From positions 1 through 42,290 of the forward strand of contig CAMFLL010000015.1 in assembly GCA_945957405.1 (NCBI GenBank): DNA of 42,290 bases. Direction: 5' to 3'. The notes beneath the pieces were generated by a model. The model did no database searches. It was not told the origin of the DNA and was given only the letters and a program-made list of their open reading frames with translations. Source of the DNA: an uncultured Mycolicibacterium sp. Its GTDB lineage: Bacteria > Actinomycetota > Actinomycetes > Mycobacteriales > Mycobacteriaceae. Below are positions 19,559-28,689 of the stretch, in pieces; position 1 is the stretch's first letter, and every line of letters begins with the position of its first letter. A program made the position numbers and the translations under genes.

Positions 19559-19577
19559 TGATTGGAGAGAACCAAGG

Positions 19578-19871
19578 ATGAGTCTTCTCGACGCCCACAT
19601 TCCCCAGCTGATCGCGGCAGAATCCGCATTCGGCGCCAAGACCGCGCTGATGCGCAGCACCATCACCCAGGCCGAGCAGGCGGCGATGTCCGCGCAGGCC
19701 TTCCACCAGGGTGAGGCTTCGGCGGCATTCCAGGCCGCCCACGCCCGTTTTGTCGAGGCCGCCGCGAAGGTGAACATGCTGCTCGACGTCGCACAGGCCA
19801 ACCTCGGTGAGGCAGGGGCCACCTACGTGGCCCAGGACTCCGCCGCCGCCACCACCTACGGAGGGTTCTGA
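19578..19871 (+). CDS. esxG: ESX-3 secreted WXG100-family protein EsxG
   Basis: A 97-residue Esx protein, the same length as M. tuberculosis EsxG. It has [21 protein letters not shown] at the N-terminus and no WxG tryptophan, as is usual for EsxG. The C-terminal secretion motif is Tyr83-V-A-Q-Asp87. It forms a tight 1:1 helical dimer with EsxH, is exported by ESX-3 and is required for iron uptake through mycobactin. ATG 19578 is preceded by GGAGAG and AAGG; upstream in-frame codons read into the repeat region and are not needed. The stop overlaps the esxH start as TGATG. Confidence 0.97.
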   Translation: MSLLDAHIPQLIAAESAFGAKTALMRSTITQAEQAAMSAQAFHQGEASAAFQAAHARFVEAAAKVNMLLDVAQANLGEAGATYVAQDSAAATTYGGF

Positions 19872-20161
19872 TGTCCCAGATCGTGTACAACTACCCCGCG
19901 ATGCTCGGCCACGCCGGGGACATGGGGGCGTTCGCCGGAACCCTGCAGGCTGTGGGCGCCGATATCGCCACCGAACAGGCCGCGCTGCGCGGTGCCTGGC
20001 AGGGCGACACCGGTGTCACCTACCAGGCCTGGCAGGCGCAGTGGAACACGGCCATGGAGGAACTGGTGCGGGCCTATCGCGCGATGGCCGCCACGCACGA
20101 GACCAACACCATGTCGATGCAGGCCCGCGACGCCGCCGAAGGCGCGAAGTGGGGCGGTTGA
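19871..20161 (+). CDS. esxH: ESX-3 secreted WXG100 protein EsxH (TB10.4-like)
   Basis: A 96-residue Esx protein starting [18 protein letters not shown], very close to TB10.4. The central turn is Trp43-Gln-Gly. It dimerises with EsxG; the pair is secreted by ESX-3. The M. tuberculosis EsxG-EsxH complex binds zinc through EsxH His14, His70, His76 and Glu77. Here His14, His76 and Glu77 are kept but residue 70 is Arg ([10 protein letters not shown]), so the zinc site is probably altered. The start shares one base with the esxG stop, and espG3 begins three bases after the stop. Confidence 0.97.
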   Translation: MSQIVYNYPAMLGHAGDMGAFAGTLQAVGADIATEQAALRGAWQGDTGVTYQAWQAQWNTAMEELVRAYRAMAATHETNTMSMQARDAAEGAKWGG

Positions 20162-20164
20162 TCC

Positions 20165-21010
20165 GTGGCGCCCAACGCGGTGGAACTGACCGCTGACGCG
20201 GCCTGGTTCATCGCGGACGCGGTGAGTGCAGGCACCTTCCCGTGGGTGCTGGCGATCACCGTGCCCTACCGGGACGGTTCGCAGCGGGCCGCGTTCGTGG
20301 CCCGGCAGACCGAGGAGCTCACCCGGCTGGGTGTCATGGTCGACGGCCGGATCGATCCGGCGGTACGGCAGTGGATCCGAATGGTCTGCCATCCGCAGCG
20401 GTGGCTCGAGTTGAGGTGTGTGAGCAATGTGGACGGCCGAGGCGACCTGCTGCGCGGCGTCGTCGCCCGTAGTGGCGACGCGACCGTTGTCGCGTTGCGC
20501 AACGCGCAGTTCGTCACATTCACCGCGATGGACCTCGACGAACCCCGAGCGTTGGTGCCGGTGGTGACCGTCGGGTTGACTGGCCGGCCGCCTGCGCAGT
20601 TCGACGAGTTCGCGTTGCCCGCACGGGTCGGTGCCCGAGCCGACGAACAACTCCGGCGCGGTGCCGAATTGTCCGATGTGCTGGACTATCTCGCCGTCCC
20701 CGTGTCAGCACAACCTGTCGTCGAATCGGTCTTCACCGGTCCGCGCACCTATGTCGAGATCGTTGCCGGGCAGCGCCGCGACGCGGTCCGGCAGACCAGC
20801 GACGTCGGAGTCGCGGTGGTGGACACCACTGCCGGTCGTGTCGTGGTGAGCCCGGCGCGCGCCTTCGACGGTGAATGGGTATCCACTTTCGCGCCGGGCA
20901 CACCGTTCGCGATTGCCCTCGCCCTCGACCACCTCACCGCCACGTTGCCTGACGGCCAATGGTTTCCCTCGGCGCGACTGGCTCGCGACTTCACCACCCA
21001 GAGATCCTGA
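20165..21010 (+). CDS. espG3: ESX-3 PE/PPE chaperone EspG3
   Basis: A 281-residue EspG. The opening [28 protein letters not shown] and the later [13 protein letters not shown] match the family. EspG proteins are cytosolic chaperones that bind the hh motif at the tip of PPE proteins from their own ESX system, here PPE4-PE5, and keep them soluble until secretion. The start is GTG 20165, three bases after the esxH stop; eccD3 begins 12 bases after its stop. Position between esxH and eccD3 is invariant in ESX-3 clusters. Confidence 0.95.
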   Translation: MAPNAVELTADAAWFIADAVSAGTFPWVLAITVPYRDGSQRAAFVARQTEELTRLGVMVDGRIDPAVRQWIRMVCHPQRWLELRCVSNVDGRGDLLRGVVARSGDATVVALRNAQFVTFTAMDLDEPRALVPVVTVGLTGRPPAQFDEFALPARVGARADEQLRRGAELSDVLDYLAVPVSAQPVVESVFTGPRTYVEIVAGQRRDAVRQTSDVGVAVVDTTAGRVVVSPARAFDGEWVSTFAPGTPFAIALALDHLTATLPDGQWFPSARLARDFTTQRS

Positions 21011-21022
21011 AAGAGATAATCG

Positions 21023-22438
21023 ATGACTGAGCTCTCCGCGGCGGAGTCGGGTACCCCGGTGCTGCCGATCGTCCGCGTCGCCATCCTGGCCGACAGCCGC
21101 ATCACCGAGGTGGCGCTGCCCGCCGAGGTGCCGCTACGCGAGATCCTGCCCGCCGTGCACCGTCTGCTGCCCGGTGATCAGGACGACCCGGCGAGCGCTG
21201 CCCCGCGACGGCTCAGTCTTGCCCCGATCGGTGGTGCGCCCTTCTCACTCGACGCCAGCCTCGACACCGTCGGGGTTGTCGACGGCGATCTGCTTGCACT
21301 GCAACCTGTTCCCCTCGGGCCGTCGGCGCCCGGCATCGTCGAGGACATCGCGGATGCAGCGGTCATCTTCTCGGAGTCCCGCCGCAGGCCGTGGGGGGCG
21401 ACCCACATCGAACGCGCCGCGCGGGCCGCCGTCGTCGCGACGGTGCTGGCCATCACCGGGTTCGCCGTCGCGCACCGGTTGGCCACCGGCCACGCCGCCG
21501 GGTTGTACACGGTCAGCGCCCTGGCGGCGGTCACCGTGGTGGCCGCCCTGCTGCTGCGTGCGCGCTCACAACAGCCGGCCGTCGAGTTGGCGATCGTCGC
21601 CCTCGTGCCGATCGCCGCGGCGTTCGCCCTGGCGGTTCCGGGTGATTTCGGTGCCGCACAGCTGATCCTGGCGGCTGCGGGCGTCGCGGCCTGGTCGTTG
21701 ATCAGCATGATCGTCTCCGAGCGCGCGCTGTCATTCTTCACTGCCGCGACAGTGGTTTCCGCGGGCGTTCTGATCACCGCGGGTTTGGCCGCGACCTGGC
21801 AGCTTCCGCTGCTGACACTGGGTTGTGTGCTGATCGTGCTGGCGCTGCTGGTCACGGTGCAGACCGCGCAGCTGTCGGCGATGTGGGCACGTTTCCCGCT
21901 ACCGGTCATTCCCGCGCCAGGTGACCCCGCACCGTCGGCGCCGTCACTGCGGGTTCTCGAAGACCTGCCCCGGCGAGTGCGGATCAGTGACGCGCACCAG
22001 ACGGGGTTCATCGCGGGTGCCGTCATACTGTCGGTGCTCGGGGCATTGGCTGTGGCCGGCCGGCCCGAATCACCCGGCGGTTGGGGCTGGTACGTGGTGA
22101 TTGCGACGGCCGTGGCGGCCGTGCTGCGGGCTCGGGTCTGGGACACGGCAGCCTGTAAGGCATGGCTGCTGGCGCAGCCGTTCGCGGTGGCGGTGGGACT
22201 GCTCGTCGCCTTCACGATCCAGGAACGCCATCTCACGGCGTTGTTGACTCTTGGTGCGCTGGCAGTGCTGACCGTCGGATGGATCTTTGTCGCGACCAAT
22301 CCGCGGCTGGCCTCGCCGGACACCTACTCGCTGCCGATGCGCCGCCTCGTCGGATTCCTCTCCGCGGGTGTCGATGCCTCCTTGATACCCGTCATGGCTT
22401 ACCTGGTCGGGATCTTCACCTGGGTGCTGAATCGATGA
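21023..22438 (+). CDS. eccD3: ESX-3 membrane channel subunit EccD3
   Basis: A 471-residue EccD. The N-terminal ~110 residues form a ubiquitin-like cytosolic domain (PIVRVAILADSRITEVALPAEVPLREI), followed by about eleven transmembrane helices starting near AAVVATVLAITGFAVAHRL and ending with AGVDASLIPVMAYLVGIFTWVL. EccD is the most hydrophobic ESX core protein and lines the inner-membrane assembly with EccB, EccC and EccE. GAAAGAG precedes the ATG. The stop overlaps the mycP3 start (ATGA). Confidence 0.96.
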   Translation: MTELSAAESGTPVLPIVRVAILADSRITEVALPAEVPLREILPAVHRLLPGDQDDPASAAPRRLSLAPIGGAPFSLDASLDTVGVVDGDLLALQPVPLGPSAPGIVEDIADAAVIFSESRRRPWGATHIERAARAAVVATVLAITGFAVAHRLATGHAAGLYTVSALAAVTVVAALLLRARSQQPAVELAIVALVPIAAAFALAVPGDFGAAQLILAAAGVAAWSLISMIVSERALSFFTAATVVSAGVLITAGLAATWQLPLLTLGCVLIVLALLVTVQTAQLSAMWARFPLPVIPAPGDPAPSAPSLRVLEDLPRRVRISDAHQTGFIAGAVILSVLGALAVAGRPESPGGWGWYVVIATAVAAVLRARVWDTAACKAWLLAQPFAVAVGLLVAFTIQERHLTALLTLGALAVLTVGWIFVATNPRLASPDTYSLPMRRLVGFLSAGVDASLIPVMAYLVGIFTWVLNR

Positions 22439-23817
22439 TCCGAGCGGCCCGGGCCGGGCTGCGTTCGGCGGCAGCGGGTTCGGCGGTGCTACTGGCCCTG
22501 GCCCCGTCGGCGTGGGCGATCAGCCCACCCGTGGTGGACGCCGGCGTCGCGCCACCGAGCGGTAGCACCGGTCCCGCGGTGCCGATGTCGCAGAACGTCG
22601 CGTGCGCGACCACCGGGGTGATCCCCGGCACCGATCCGGCGACCGCGTCACCCAGTCAGGAGATGCTGAATCTGGCTGGTGCGTGGCGGTTCTCGCGTGG
22701 TGAAGGGCAGACCGTGGCCGTCATCGACACCGGTGTCAAGCCCGGTCCGCGCCTGACCAACCTCGAGGGTGGCGGCGACTATGTCGCCGGTACCGACGGC
22801 CTGCAGGACTGCGACGGGCACGGCACGCTGGTCGCGGGCATCATCGCCGGCCAGCCGGGTGACGACGGATTCTCCGGAGTCGCACCGGCAGCCAAACTGA
22901 TTGCGATCAGGCAGACCTCATCGCGATTCACCCCGCGCACCGACAGCGCGGACCCCGCCCAGGCGCGTGTCGCGGTCGCCGTCGCGTCGCTGGCGCGGGC
23001 CGTCGTCCACGCCGCCGACCTCGGCGCCCGGGTCATCAACATCTCGGCGGGGGCGTGCCTGCCCGCCGATAATGACGTCGACCAGACCGCGCTCGGTGCG
23101 GCGCTGCGTTACGCCGCTGTCGAGAAGGACGCCGTCATCGTGGCGGCGGCCGGAAACGCCGGACCGACAGGGCTTTCCGGTGGTGAACCATGCCGGCCGA
23201 ACCCGATCAGCGGCGTGCGTGGCTCCGATGATCCGCGCAACTGGGCGGGTGTGACGTCGGTGTCGATCCCGTCGTGGTGGCAGCCGTACGTGCTCTCGGT
23301 GGGATCGCTGACCCCGACGGGGCAGCCGTCGGATTTCACCATGACCGGTCCCTGGGTGGGTATCGCGGCACCAGGCGAGAACATCGTGTCGGTCAGCAAC
23401 GGCGACGGCGGACTGGCCAATGGGCAGCCGAACGAACGCGGCCAACTGTCGTCACTCAACGGCACCAGCTACGCCGCTGCCTACACCTCGGGTGTTGCGG
23501 CGTTGGTGCGCAGCCGATTCCCGGAACTGGACGCGGCGCAGGTGATCCAGCGGCTCACCGCGACGGCGCACAACGGAGCCCGCGAACCCTCCAACATTGT
23601 GGGTGCGGGCACCTTGGATCCGGTGGCGGCGCTGACATGGCAGCTGCCGCCGACCCGGACGGCGACCGCCGAACCGGCGAAGATCGCGGCACCGGCGCCG
23701 ATCACCCCCCGGGACCACACTCCGCGCACCATCGCGTTCGTGGGCGCGGCGGCACTGGCCGCGGCCGTGGCAGCCTTCGCGTTCGCGGCGCACCGACGAA
23801 AGGACGGCACCCAGTGA
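22435..23817 (+). CDS. mycP3: ESX-3 mycosin serine protease MycP3
   Basis: A 460-residue subtilisin-like mycosin. It has an N-terminal signal peptide (AAGSAVLLALAPSAWA), the catalytic triad Asp98 (VIDTG), His129 (DGHGT) and Ser345 (NGTSYAAA), the oxyanion Asn241 (AAAGNAG), and a C-terminal transmembrane helix near 425-450 (IAFVGAAALAAAVAAFAFAA) anchoring it to the inner membrane with the protease in the periplasm. Mycosins are needed for ESX complex stability and secretion. ATG 22435 overlaps the eccD3 stop and gives the family length (461 in M. tuberculosis); the stop overlaps eccE3 as GTGA. Confidence 0.96.
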   Translation: MIRAARAGLRSAAAGSAVLLALAPSAWAISPPVVDAGVAPPSGSTGPAVPMSQNVACATTGVIPGTDPATASPSQEMLNLAGAWRFSRGEGQTVAVIDTGVKPGPRLTNLEGGGDYVAGTDGLQDCDGHGTLVAGIIAGQPGDDGFSGVAPAAKLIAIRQTSSRFTPRTDSADPAQARVAVAVASLARAVVHAADLGARVINISAGACLPADNDVDQTALGAALRYAAVEKDAVIVAAAGNAGPTGLSGGEPCRPNPISGVRGSDDPRNWAGVTSVSIPSWWQPYVLSVGSLTPTGQPSDFTMTGPWVGIAAPGENIVSVSNGDGGLANGQPNERGQLSSLNGTSYAAAYTSGVAALVRSRFPELDAAQVIQRLTATAHNGAREPSNIVGAGTLDPVAALTWQLPPTRTATAEPAKIAAPAPITPRDHTPRTIAFVGAAALAAAVAAFAFAAHRRKDGTQ

Positions 23818-24767
23818 GGCTCGTGTGGCCCGGATCTGGCCGAATCACTGTGGCACTGCTGGCCGTTGTGCCTGCGGCGATGTCCTATCCGTGGCACAGC
23901 ACCACGCAGCGGTGGGCGCTCGGGATCGCGGTCGCAGTGGTGATCCTGCTGTTCGGATGGTGGCGCGGCCTGCACTTCACCACCATCGTGCGGCGCCGGT
24001 TCGGGTTGCTCGGTCGACGGCGAAGCAACAGCGGCAGCCATCAATTGGTGGCGCACAGCGGTGCCGACGCGCGCACCACCGCGGTGCTGCGGGTGCTACC
24101 CGACGGCGATGCCGAACTGCCTGTGCTGTTGATCGCCGGCTACCTCGACCGGTACGGCCTGCGGTGTGAATCGGTCCGGATCACCAGCCGCGACACCATA
24201 TCCGACCGCGACACCTGGATCGGGTTGACCATGTCGGCGGCCGACAACCTGGCGGCGCTGCGCGCCCGTTCGGCGCAGATTCCACTACGGGAGACCGCCG
24301 AGGTCGTGCTGCGCCGGCTCGCCGATCATCTGCGTGAGAACGGTTGTCCGGTCACCACTTCGGAGGTCGACATCTACGACGTACTGGGACCGCAGGCCAA
24401 GGAGCGCTGGCGTGCCGTGGAAGACGGCACATCGGGTTTCATCGCCGCCTACGACGTCACCGTCGACCAGACGTTGCCGGACACGCTCACCCAGCTGTGG
24501 GCTCAGCAGGCGACCGAGGTGTGGACCACCGTCCAGATCAGTCAGGGTTCGCGGCTTGCCGTGGCGTGCGCCGTCAGGTCCGACGAGATGCCCGGCCGCG
24601 CGGCACCGCCGCGCGGACTGATCTCGCGGCGCGGTGCACATCGTGCTGCGCTGGACGCGATCGTGCCCGACTCGACCGACCCGCTGGGTCCCGGGACGGC
24701 GGCACCCGACCTGCTGGCCACCCTGCGGTGGCCGGTCAGAACATCAGCGGCCGCAGGAACCGGGTGA
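23814..24767 (+). CDS. eccE3: ESX-3 membrane complex subunit EccE3
   Basis: A 317-residue EccE. Two transmembrane helices lie near the N-terminus (ITVALLAVVPAAMSY and WALGIAVAVVILLFGWW), followed by a soluble domain containing VLRVLPDGDAELPVLLIAGYLDRYGL and VDIYDVLG. EccE sits at the periphery of the ESX membrane complex. GTG 23814 overlaps the mycP3 stop (GTGA) and gives a protein close to the M. tuberculosis EccE3 length (331). It is the last ESX-3 gene; its 3' end overlaps the convergent hydrolase by 32 bases. Confidence 0.94.
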   Translation: MRLVWPGSGRITVALLAVVPAAMSYPWHSTTQRWALGIAVAVVILLFGWWRGLHFTTIVRRRFGLLGRRRSNSGSHQLVAHSGADARTTAVLRVLPDGDAELPVLLIAGYLDRYGLRCESVRITSRDTISDRDTWIGLTMSAADNLAALRARSAQIPLRETAEVVLRRLADHLRENGCPVTTSEVDIYDVLGPQAKERWRAVEDGTSGFIAAYDVTVDQTLPDTLTQLWAQQATEVWTTVQISQGSRLAVACAVRSDEMPGRAAPPRGLISRRGAHRAALDAIVPDSTDPLGPGTAAPDLLATLRWPVRTSAAAGTG

Positions 24768-25947
24768 TCCGGCGCAGGTACTCGGGCTGGCTGACGTGCA
24801 GGATGTGGTTTCCCGGGAACCAGTGCAGCGCACAGCGATCCCAGTGCTCCCACAACGCCTCGGCCTGTTCGGGTGGGGCGAGCCGGTCACCCAGTCCCGT
24901 GATGATGAGCCTACGGTCCTTGGGCACTTTGGGGCGATAGTTCAGCGGGCCGTGGAAAGCTGACGCGGCCTCGGCGGCAGCTCTGCTGATACCGCTGACC
25001 GAGCGGCCCAGTGTGACGAGTTGGTTGGCGGGCCACCAGTCGTCGAACGCCGATTCCGGCGTCACCACGGGTACGTTCGGGATGACGGCCTCGAGCCGGT
25101 CGTCGGCGGACGCGATCAGCGATGAGGTGTAGCCGCCCAACGACATACCCGTCAGCGCGATCTTGTCGACCCCGGTGGACTGTAGGTAGTCCATCACCGA
25201 TTGGAAGTCGTAGACGGCCTGCGCCATGGCCTCGGACATCCCCGCCATCCCGTTGGCGAAGAAGCCGTAACCGCTGAACGGCGAGAACTTTTCGGCCCGC
25301 CGCCCGTGGAACGGCAACGTGTACAGCAGGACGTCGTAACCGGACCGGTAGAACCACGGCAATGAGAAGAACAAGCCGTTGAACAGATACGGCGATCCGA
25401 GGAAGCCATGGATGACACACAGCGTGGGGTGCGGGCCGTCGTCGTGGCGCCAATGCTGGGCGTGCACGACGTTGTTGCGGTTCAGGCCGCGCCACAGGTT
25501 GCGCATCTCGGGGTTGACGGCCTCGAAGCTGCTCTGGAACGAGACGTGCTGGACATCGCCGTGGGCCACCCATTGTGCGACCGGGTTCGCCTTGCGTGTA
25601 GACACCCGAGGTGGTGCCGCCGGCGCCGGGAACGACTTGCCCGCATCCTGTTCGGCCGCCAGTTCGGCGTAGAACTCGAGGTGCTTCCGTTCACGACGGA
25701 GGTCGCCGCCGCGCACCAGCCCGGTCAACACCGGTGGCAGCATCGCCGCACCGACCAACGAGGCGATGGCAGTGCGCAAGCCCAGGTCGGCGACCACTGA
25801 GGCGTCCACGATCGCGCGTTGCGCGAGTGTCAATTCCGATCGATCGGGTAGGCCGCGGGAATCGGATTCGCCGCCCGGGACGTCAGGGACCGGGATCGGG
25901 GGATCGACGGGAACGGCGTCGGATTCGGCTTCAGCGTTGGAGCCCAC
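24736..25947 (-). CDS. Alpha/beta hydrolase of the Abhydrolase_18 type (Rv0293c-like)
   Basis: A 403-residue serine hydrolase. It has an HGFLGSPYLFNGLFFSLPWFY oxyanion segment, the nucleophile elbow GMSLGGY, and a late GNHILHV histidine, with a ~130-residue charged N-terminal extension. I chose GTG 25947, which gives a length close to the 400 of Rv0293c. TTG 25977 would overlap the glycosyltransferase stop as TTGA and is an alternative. It lies directly after ESX-3 and in the opposite direction, as Rv0293c does. The substrate is unknown; a link to ESX-3 rests only on conserved position. It probably forms a transcription unit with the upstream glycosyltransferase (26-base gap). Confidence 0.84.
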   Translation of the reverse strand: MGSNAEAESDAVPVDPPIPVPDVPGGESDSRGLPDRSELTLAQRAIVDASVVADLGLRTAIASLVGAAMLPPVLTGLVRGGDLRRERKHLEFYAELAAEQDAGKSFPAPAAPPRVSTRKANPVAQWVAHGDVQHVSFQSSFEAVNPEMRNLWRGLNRNNVVHAQHWRHDDGPHPTLCVIHGFLGSPYLFNGLFFSLPWFYRSGYDVLLYTLPFHGRRAEKFSPFSGYGFFANGMAGMSEAMAQAVYDFQSVMDYLQSTGVDKIALTGMSLGGYTSSLIASADDRLEAVIPNVPVVTPESAFDDWWPANQLVTLGRSVSGISRAAAEAASAFHGPLNYRPKVPKDRRLIITGLGDRLAPPEQAEALWEHWDRCALHWFPGNHILHVSQPEYLRRITRFLRPLMF

Positions 25948-25973
25948 ATGGCCGATGCTAACCGTGACAGGCG

Positions 25974-27734
25974 TCAAATGAGCCGATATACCCGGGCGCC
26001 GCCGATATTCGACGGCTGATAATTGTGGGTCACCCAGCTCACGATGTCGCGCGCGGCCGGCGAGGCATCGCGCAGTCGGCCGCCGTCGACGTAATAGCCG
26101 ATGTCCCCGGCGCGCACCTCGGCGACGAACTGGGCCAGGGTCGGTACCGGGTCGTGCCGCCAGCCGCCGACGGCCATCACCGCCGTGCCCGACGCCACTT
26201 CGAGTGCCGAGGCCGCCTGCGACCCGGAGGTGGCGGCCGCCCATTCGGTGTGGGTGGCGCGCAGAGCCGTGGCCAGTGCGCTGTTGTACTGCAGCCCGCC
26301 GGCCTGCAGCAGGCCGACCGTGTTGAAGCGGCCCCGGATGGTCGGCCAGACGGTTGCGGTGTGTACGGCGTTGGGCAGCGAGCCGCTGTGCGGTGTCGCC
26401 GCGGTGGCCACCGCGAACACCGTGGTCCCCGCCAATGCGGCGATGACGCCCACCGCGGTGCCCAGCCTCATCAGGCTCCGCCGGGTGGGGGAGACGAGAA
26501 CGATCATCGCCGCCAGGGCGGCGGCCGCGGCGATCAGCCACCACAGCGCGGCTGGGCCCAGCTGTGCGCGTGCGAGCAGTCTCGCGGACCAGGCCGCACC
26601 CGCGGCCACCATGACAGCCAGCGTGACGCGCCCGTCCCAGGTGTGGCTGCGACGCACCGCCCACATGCCGCCGAGGCCGATGAGGGCCCCGACCGCGGGC
26701 GCCATCGCCGAGGTGTAGTAGGCGTGCGACATACCGTCCATGACACTGAACACCGTCGCGCACAACAGAAGCGAGCCACCCCACATCGTCAGCGCAGCGC
26801 GCTCGGGTCGGCGCAGTGTCGGCCACAGGCAGCACCCGTAGATCAACCCGATCAGCGCCACCGGTAACAGCCACGAGATCTCGTTGCCCACCTCGGCGGT
26901 GAACATCCGCGTGAGACCCGCCAGCTGGCTCTGATGCGCCGTGGACCCGGTGATCCGGTCGATACCGTTGTAGCCCAACGCAAGTTGCAGCACGCTGTTG
27001 TCTGTCGAGTTGCTGATATAGGGCCGCGCATTCGCGGGCCACAACTGCACCGCGAGCACCCACCACGCCGACGCCGCGATCAGCGCCGACGCCGCGATCA
27101 GCAGGTGTCCGATTCGGTGTCGCCACGAGGTGGGGGCAAACAGCAGATACGCCAGCGCCATTGGCGGGAGCACCAGCAGGCCTTCGAGCATCTTGGTCAA
27201 GAACGCGATACCCAATGCGACGCCCACCAGTGCGAGCCAACGCCACGAGGCGGCCGCGACGGCGCGCGTCAGACAGTAGGCGGCCAGCACCGTCAGCAGT
27301 ACCAGCAGAGCGTCGGGATTGTTGTAGCGGAACACCAGAACCGCCGCGGGAGTCAGAGCCAGCACCGCACCCGCCAGCAGGCCGGCCGCCGCACCCTGAC
27401 GCGGGTCCGGCACCGCGCGGCGGACCGCCGCATACAGGAACCCGACCGCGGCGACGCCCATCAAGGCCTGCGGCGCCTGGACCGCCCACGGATTCATGCC
27501 GAACAGGCGCACGGAGATGGCCGTCACCCAGAGTGCCGCGGGCGGCTTGTCCACGGTGACGACATTGTGCGGGTCCAGTGATCCGAAGAACCACGCCGAC
27601 CAGGACTGCGAACCTGCCTGGGCCGCAGCGGCGTAGAAATCATTACCGTAGCCGTTGACCGAAAGGTCCCACAGGTAGAGCGCCGCGGTGGCGGCCAGCA
27701 GTGCCGCGAGAGCGGGCCGGGCCCAACGTGTCAC
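25974..27734 (-). CDS. Multi-pass membrane glycosyltransferase (ArnT/GT39-like)
   Basis: A 586-residue integral membrane protein of the GT-C (ArnT/PMT-like) superfamily. After a first helix comes an extracytoplasmic loop with GYGNDFYAAAAQAG and the VDKPPAALW motif typical of this group, in which an Asp acts in catalysis. Roughly ten to twelve further helices follow, then a ~130-residue C-terminal outer domain from about 450. These enzymes move a sugar from polyprenyl-phosphate to a cell-envelope acceptor. The start GTG 27734 is placed directly before the first helix. An 18-base tandem duplication adds one LIAASA unit in a helix (27067-27102). M. tuberculosis has no gene here that I recall, so this is an insertion between Rv0293c and tam. 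Confidence 0.85.
   Translation of the reverse strand: MTRWARPALAALLAATAALYLWDLSVNGYGNDFYAAAAQAGSQSWSAWFFGSLDPHNVVTVDKPPAALWVTAISVRLFGMNPWAVQAPQALMGVAAVGFLYAAVRRAVPDPRQGAAAGLLAGAVLALTPAAVLVFRYNNPDALLVLLTVLAAYCLTRAVAAASWRWLALVGVALGIAFLTKMLEGLLVLPPMALAYLLFAPTSWRHRIGHLLIAASALIAASAWWVLAVQLWPANARPYISNSTDNSVLQLALGYNGIDRITGSTAHQSQLAGLTRMFTAEVGNEISWLLPVALIGLIYGCCLWPTLRRPERAALTMWGGSLLLCATVFSVMDGMSHAYYTSAMAPAVGALIGLGGMWAVRRSHTWDGRVTLAVMVAAGAAWSARLLARAQLGPAALWWLIAAAAALAAMIVLVSPTRRSLMRLGTAVGVIAALAGTTVFAVATAATPHSGSLPNAVHTATVWPTIRGRFNTVGLLQAGGLQYNSALATALRATHTEWAAATSGSQAASALEVASGTAVMAVGGWRHDPVPTLAQFVAEVRAGDIGYYVDGGRLRDASPAARDIVSWVTHNYQPSNIGGARVYRLI
27067..27102 (-). repeat. Perfect 18-bp tandem duplication inside a gene
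   Basis: Two exact 18-base copies lie head to tail (27067-27084 and 27085-27102). On the coding strand each adds the hexapeptide unit LIAASA within a transmembrane helix of the glycosyltransferase, so the reading frame is kept. It probably arose by slippage. Confidence 0.9.
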
Positions 27735-27785
27735 CTCGTCACCCTGTCTGGAGTTGCTGCCCCAGAGGTGTTGGTGCGCTGCGAA

Positions 27786-28670
27786 CTAGCTGTGAACCAG
27801 GCCGAACAACCGTGCGGCGTTGCCGTAGAACACGCCGCGCAACCAGTCGTCGTCGATGCCGTCGAGCGCGGCGATGGCGCGCATGGCGTCGGCGTAGGTG
27901 TGGGGAATGTTGGGGAAGTCGCTGCCGAACAATATGCGGTCACCGACGTCGCGGAGCCGCGGCAGGAGGTCCGGTGGGAACGGCATCGTCGACTCGACGA
28001 ACGGTGTGAACGCCATGGTGGTGTCGAGGCAGACCCGGGGGTACCGCCCACAGATGTCCAGGAAATCGCCGTACTCCGGCATACCCATGTGCGCGATCAC
28101 CAGCGGCAGCCGGGGATGACGGGCCAACAGCGTCGCGATGGGAGTGGGGCCGGTGTGCTCGCCGGGCGTCGGGCCCGATCCGCAATGGATCACCACCGGT
28201 GTCCCGGCGTCCTCGATGGCGCCCCACACCCCGTCGAGCAGTGCGTCGTTGGGGTCGTAACGCCCGACCTGGACGTGCGCCTTGAAAACTTTCGCGCCGG
28301 CGTCGATCGCGGCGGTCACGTACTCCGCTGCGCCTGGTTCGGGGAAGAACGTGGCCGTGTGCAGGCAGTCCGGTGTGGTGACGGCGAACTGGGCGGCCCA
28401 CTGGTTGAGCCAGGCCGCCATCTGTGGCTTGTGGGCGTACACCAGCGACGTGAAGGTCCGGACGCCGAACCGGCGCAGGGTGTGCACACGCTGTTCCTCG
28501 TCGGTGCGGTAGCGGATGGGCCACTCCCGACCGACCAGTGGACCTGCTGCGTCGAAGTACTGCCATACCTTGTCCATCACCGGCTTCGGCATGAAGTGGG
28601 TGTGGACGTCGATCACGCCGGGCAGTGACAGCTCCTGCCAGATTCGGTGTACCTGCTGTGTTTCATCCAT
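27786..28670 (-). CDS. Amidohydrolase family metal-dependent hydrolase
   Basis: A 294-residue amidohydrolase_2 (ACMSD-like TIM barrel). Metal-binding residues are visible: His23-x-His25 in DVHTHF, a barrel Lys in [11 protein letters not shown], His in VIHCGSG, His in IAHMG and Asp in FGSDFPN. Such enzymes hydrolyse or decarboxylate cyclic or aromatic acids. The ATG at 28670 gives a sensible N-terminus, but GTG at 28616 (directly before IDVHTHF) would also keep all motifs. It diverges from tam with only 19 bases between ATGs. No M. tuberculosis counterpart in this position is recalled. Confidence 0.87.
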   Translation of the reverse strand: MDETQQVHRIWQELSLPGVIDVHTHFMPKPVMDKVWQYFDAAGPLVGREWPIRYRTDEEQRVHTLRRFGVRTFTSLVYAHKPQMAAWLNQWAAQFAVTTPDCLHTATFFPEPGAAEYVTAAIDAGAKVFKAHVQVGRYDPNDALLDGVWGAIEDAGTPVVIHCGSGPTPGEHTGPTPIATLLARHPRLPLVIAHMGMPEYGDFLDICGRYPRVCLDTTMAFTPFVESTMPFPPDLLPRLRDVGDRILFGSDFPNIPHTYADAMRAIAALDGIDDDWLRGVFYGNAARLFGLVHS

Positions 28671-28689
28671 CGTGATAGAGGATGACACC

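Noticed and set aside
24736..27594. A 952-codon minus-strand frame that could be read as a hydrolase fusion
   Set aside because: Only the last ~403 codons encode the hydrolase. The rest is an off-frame reading of the glycosyltransferase gene.
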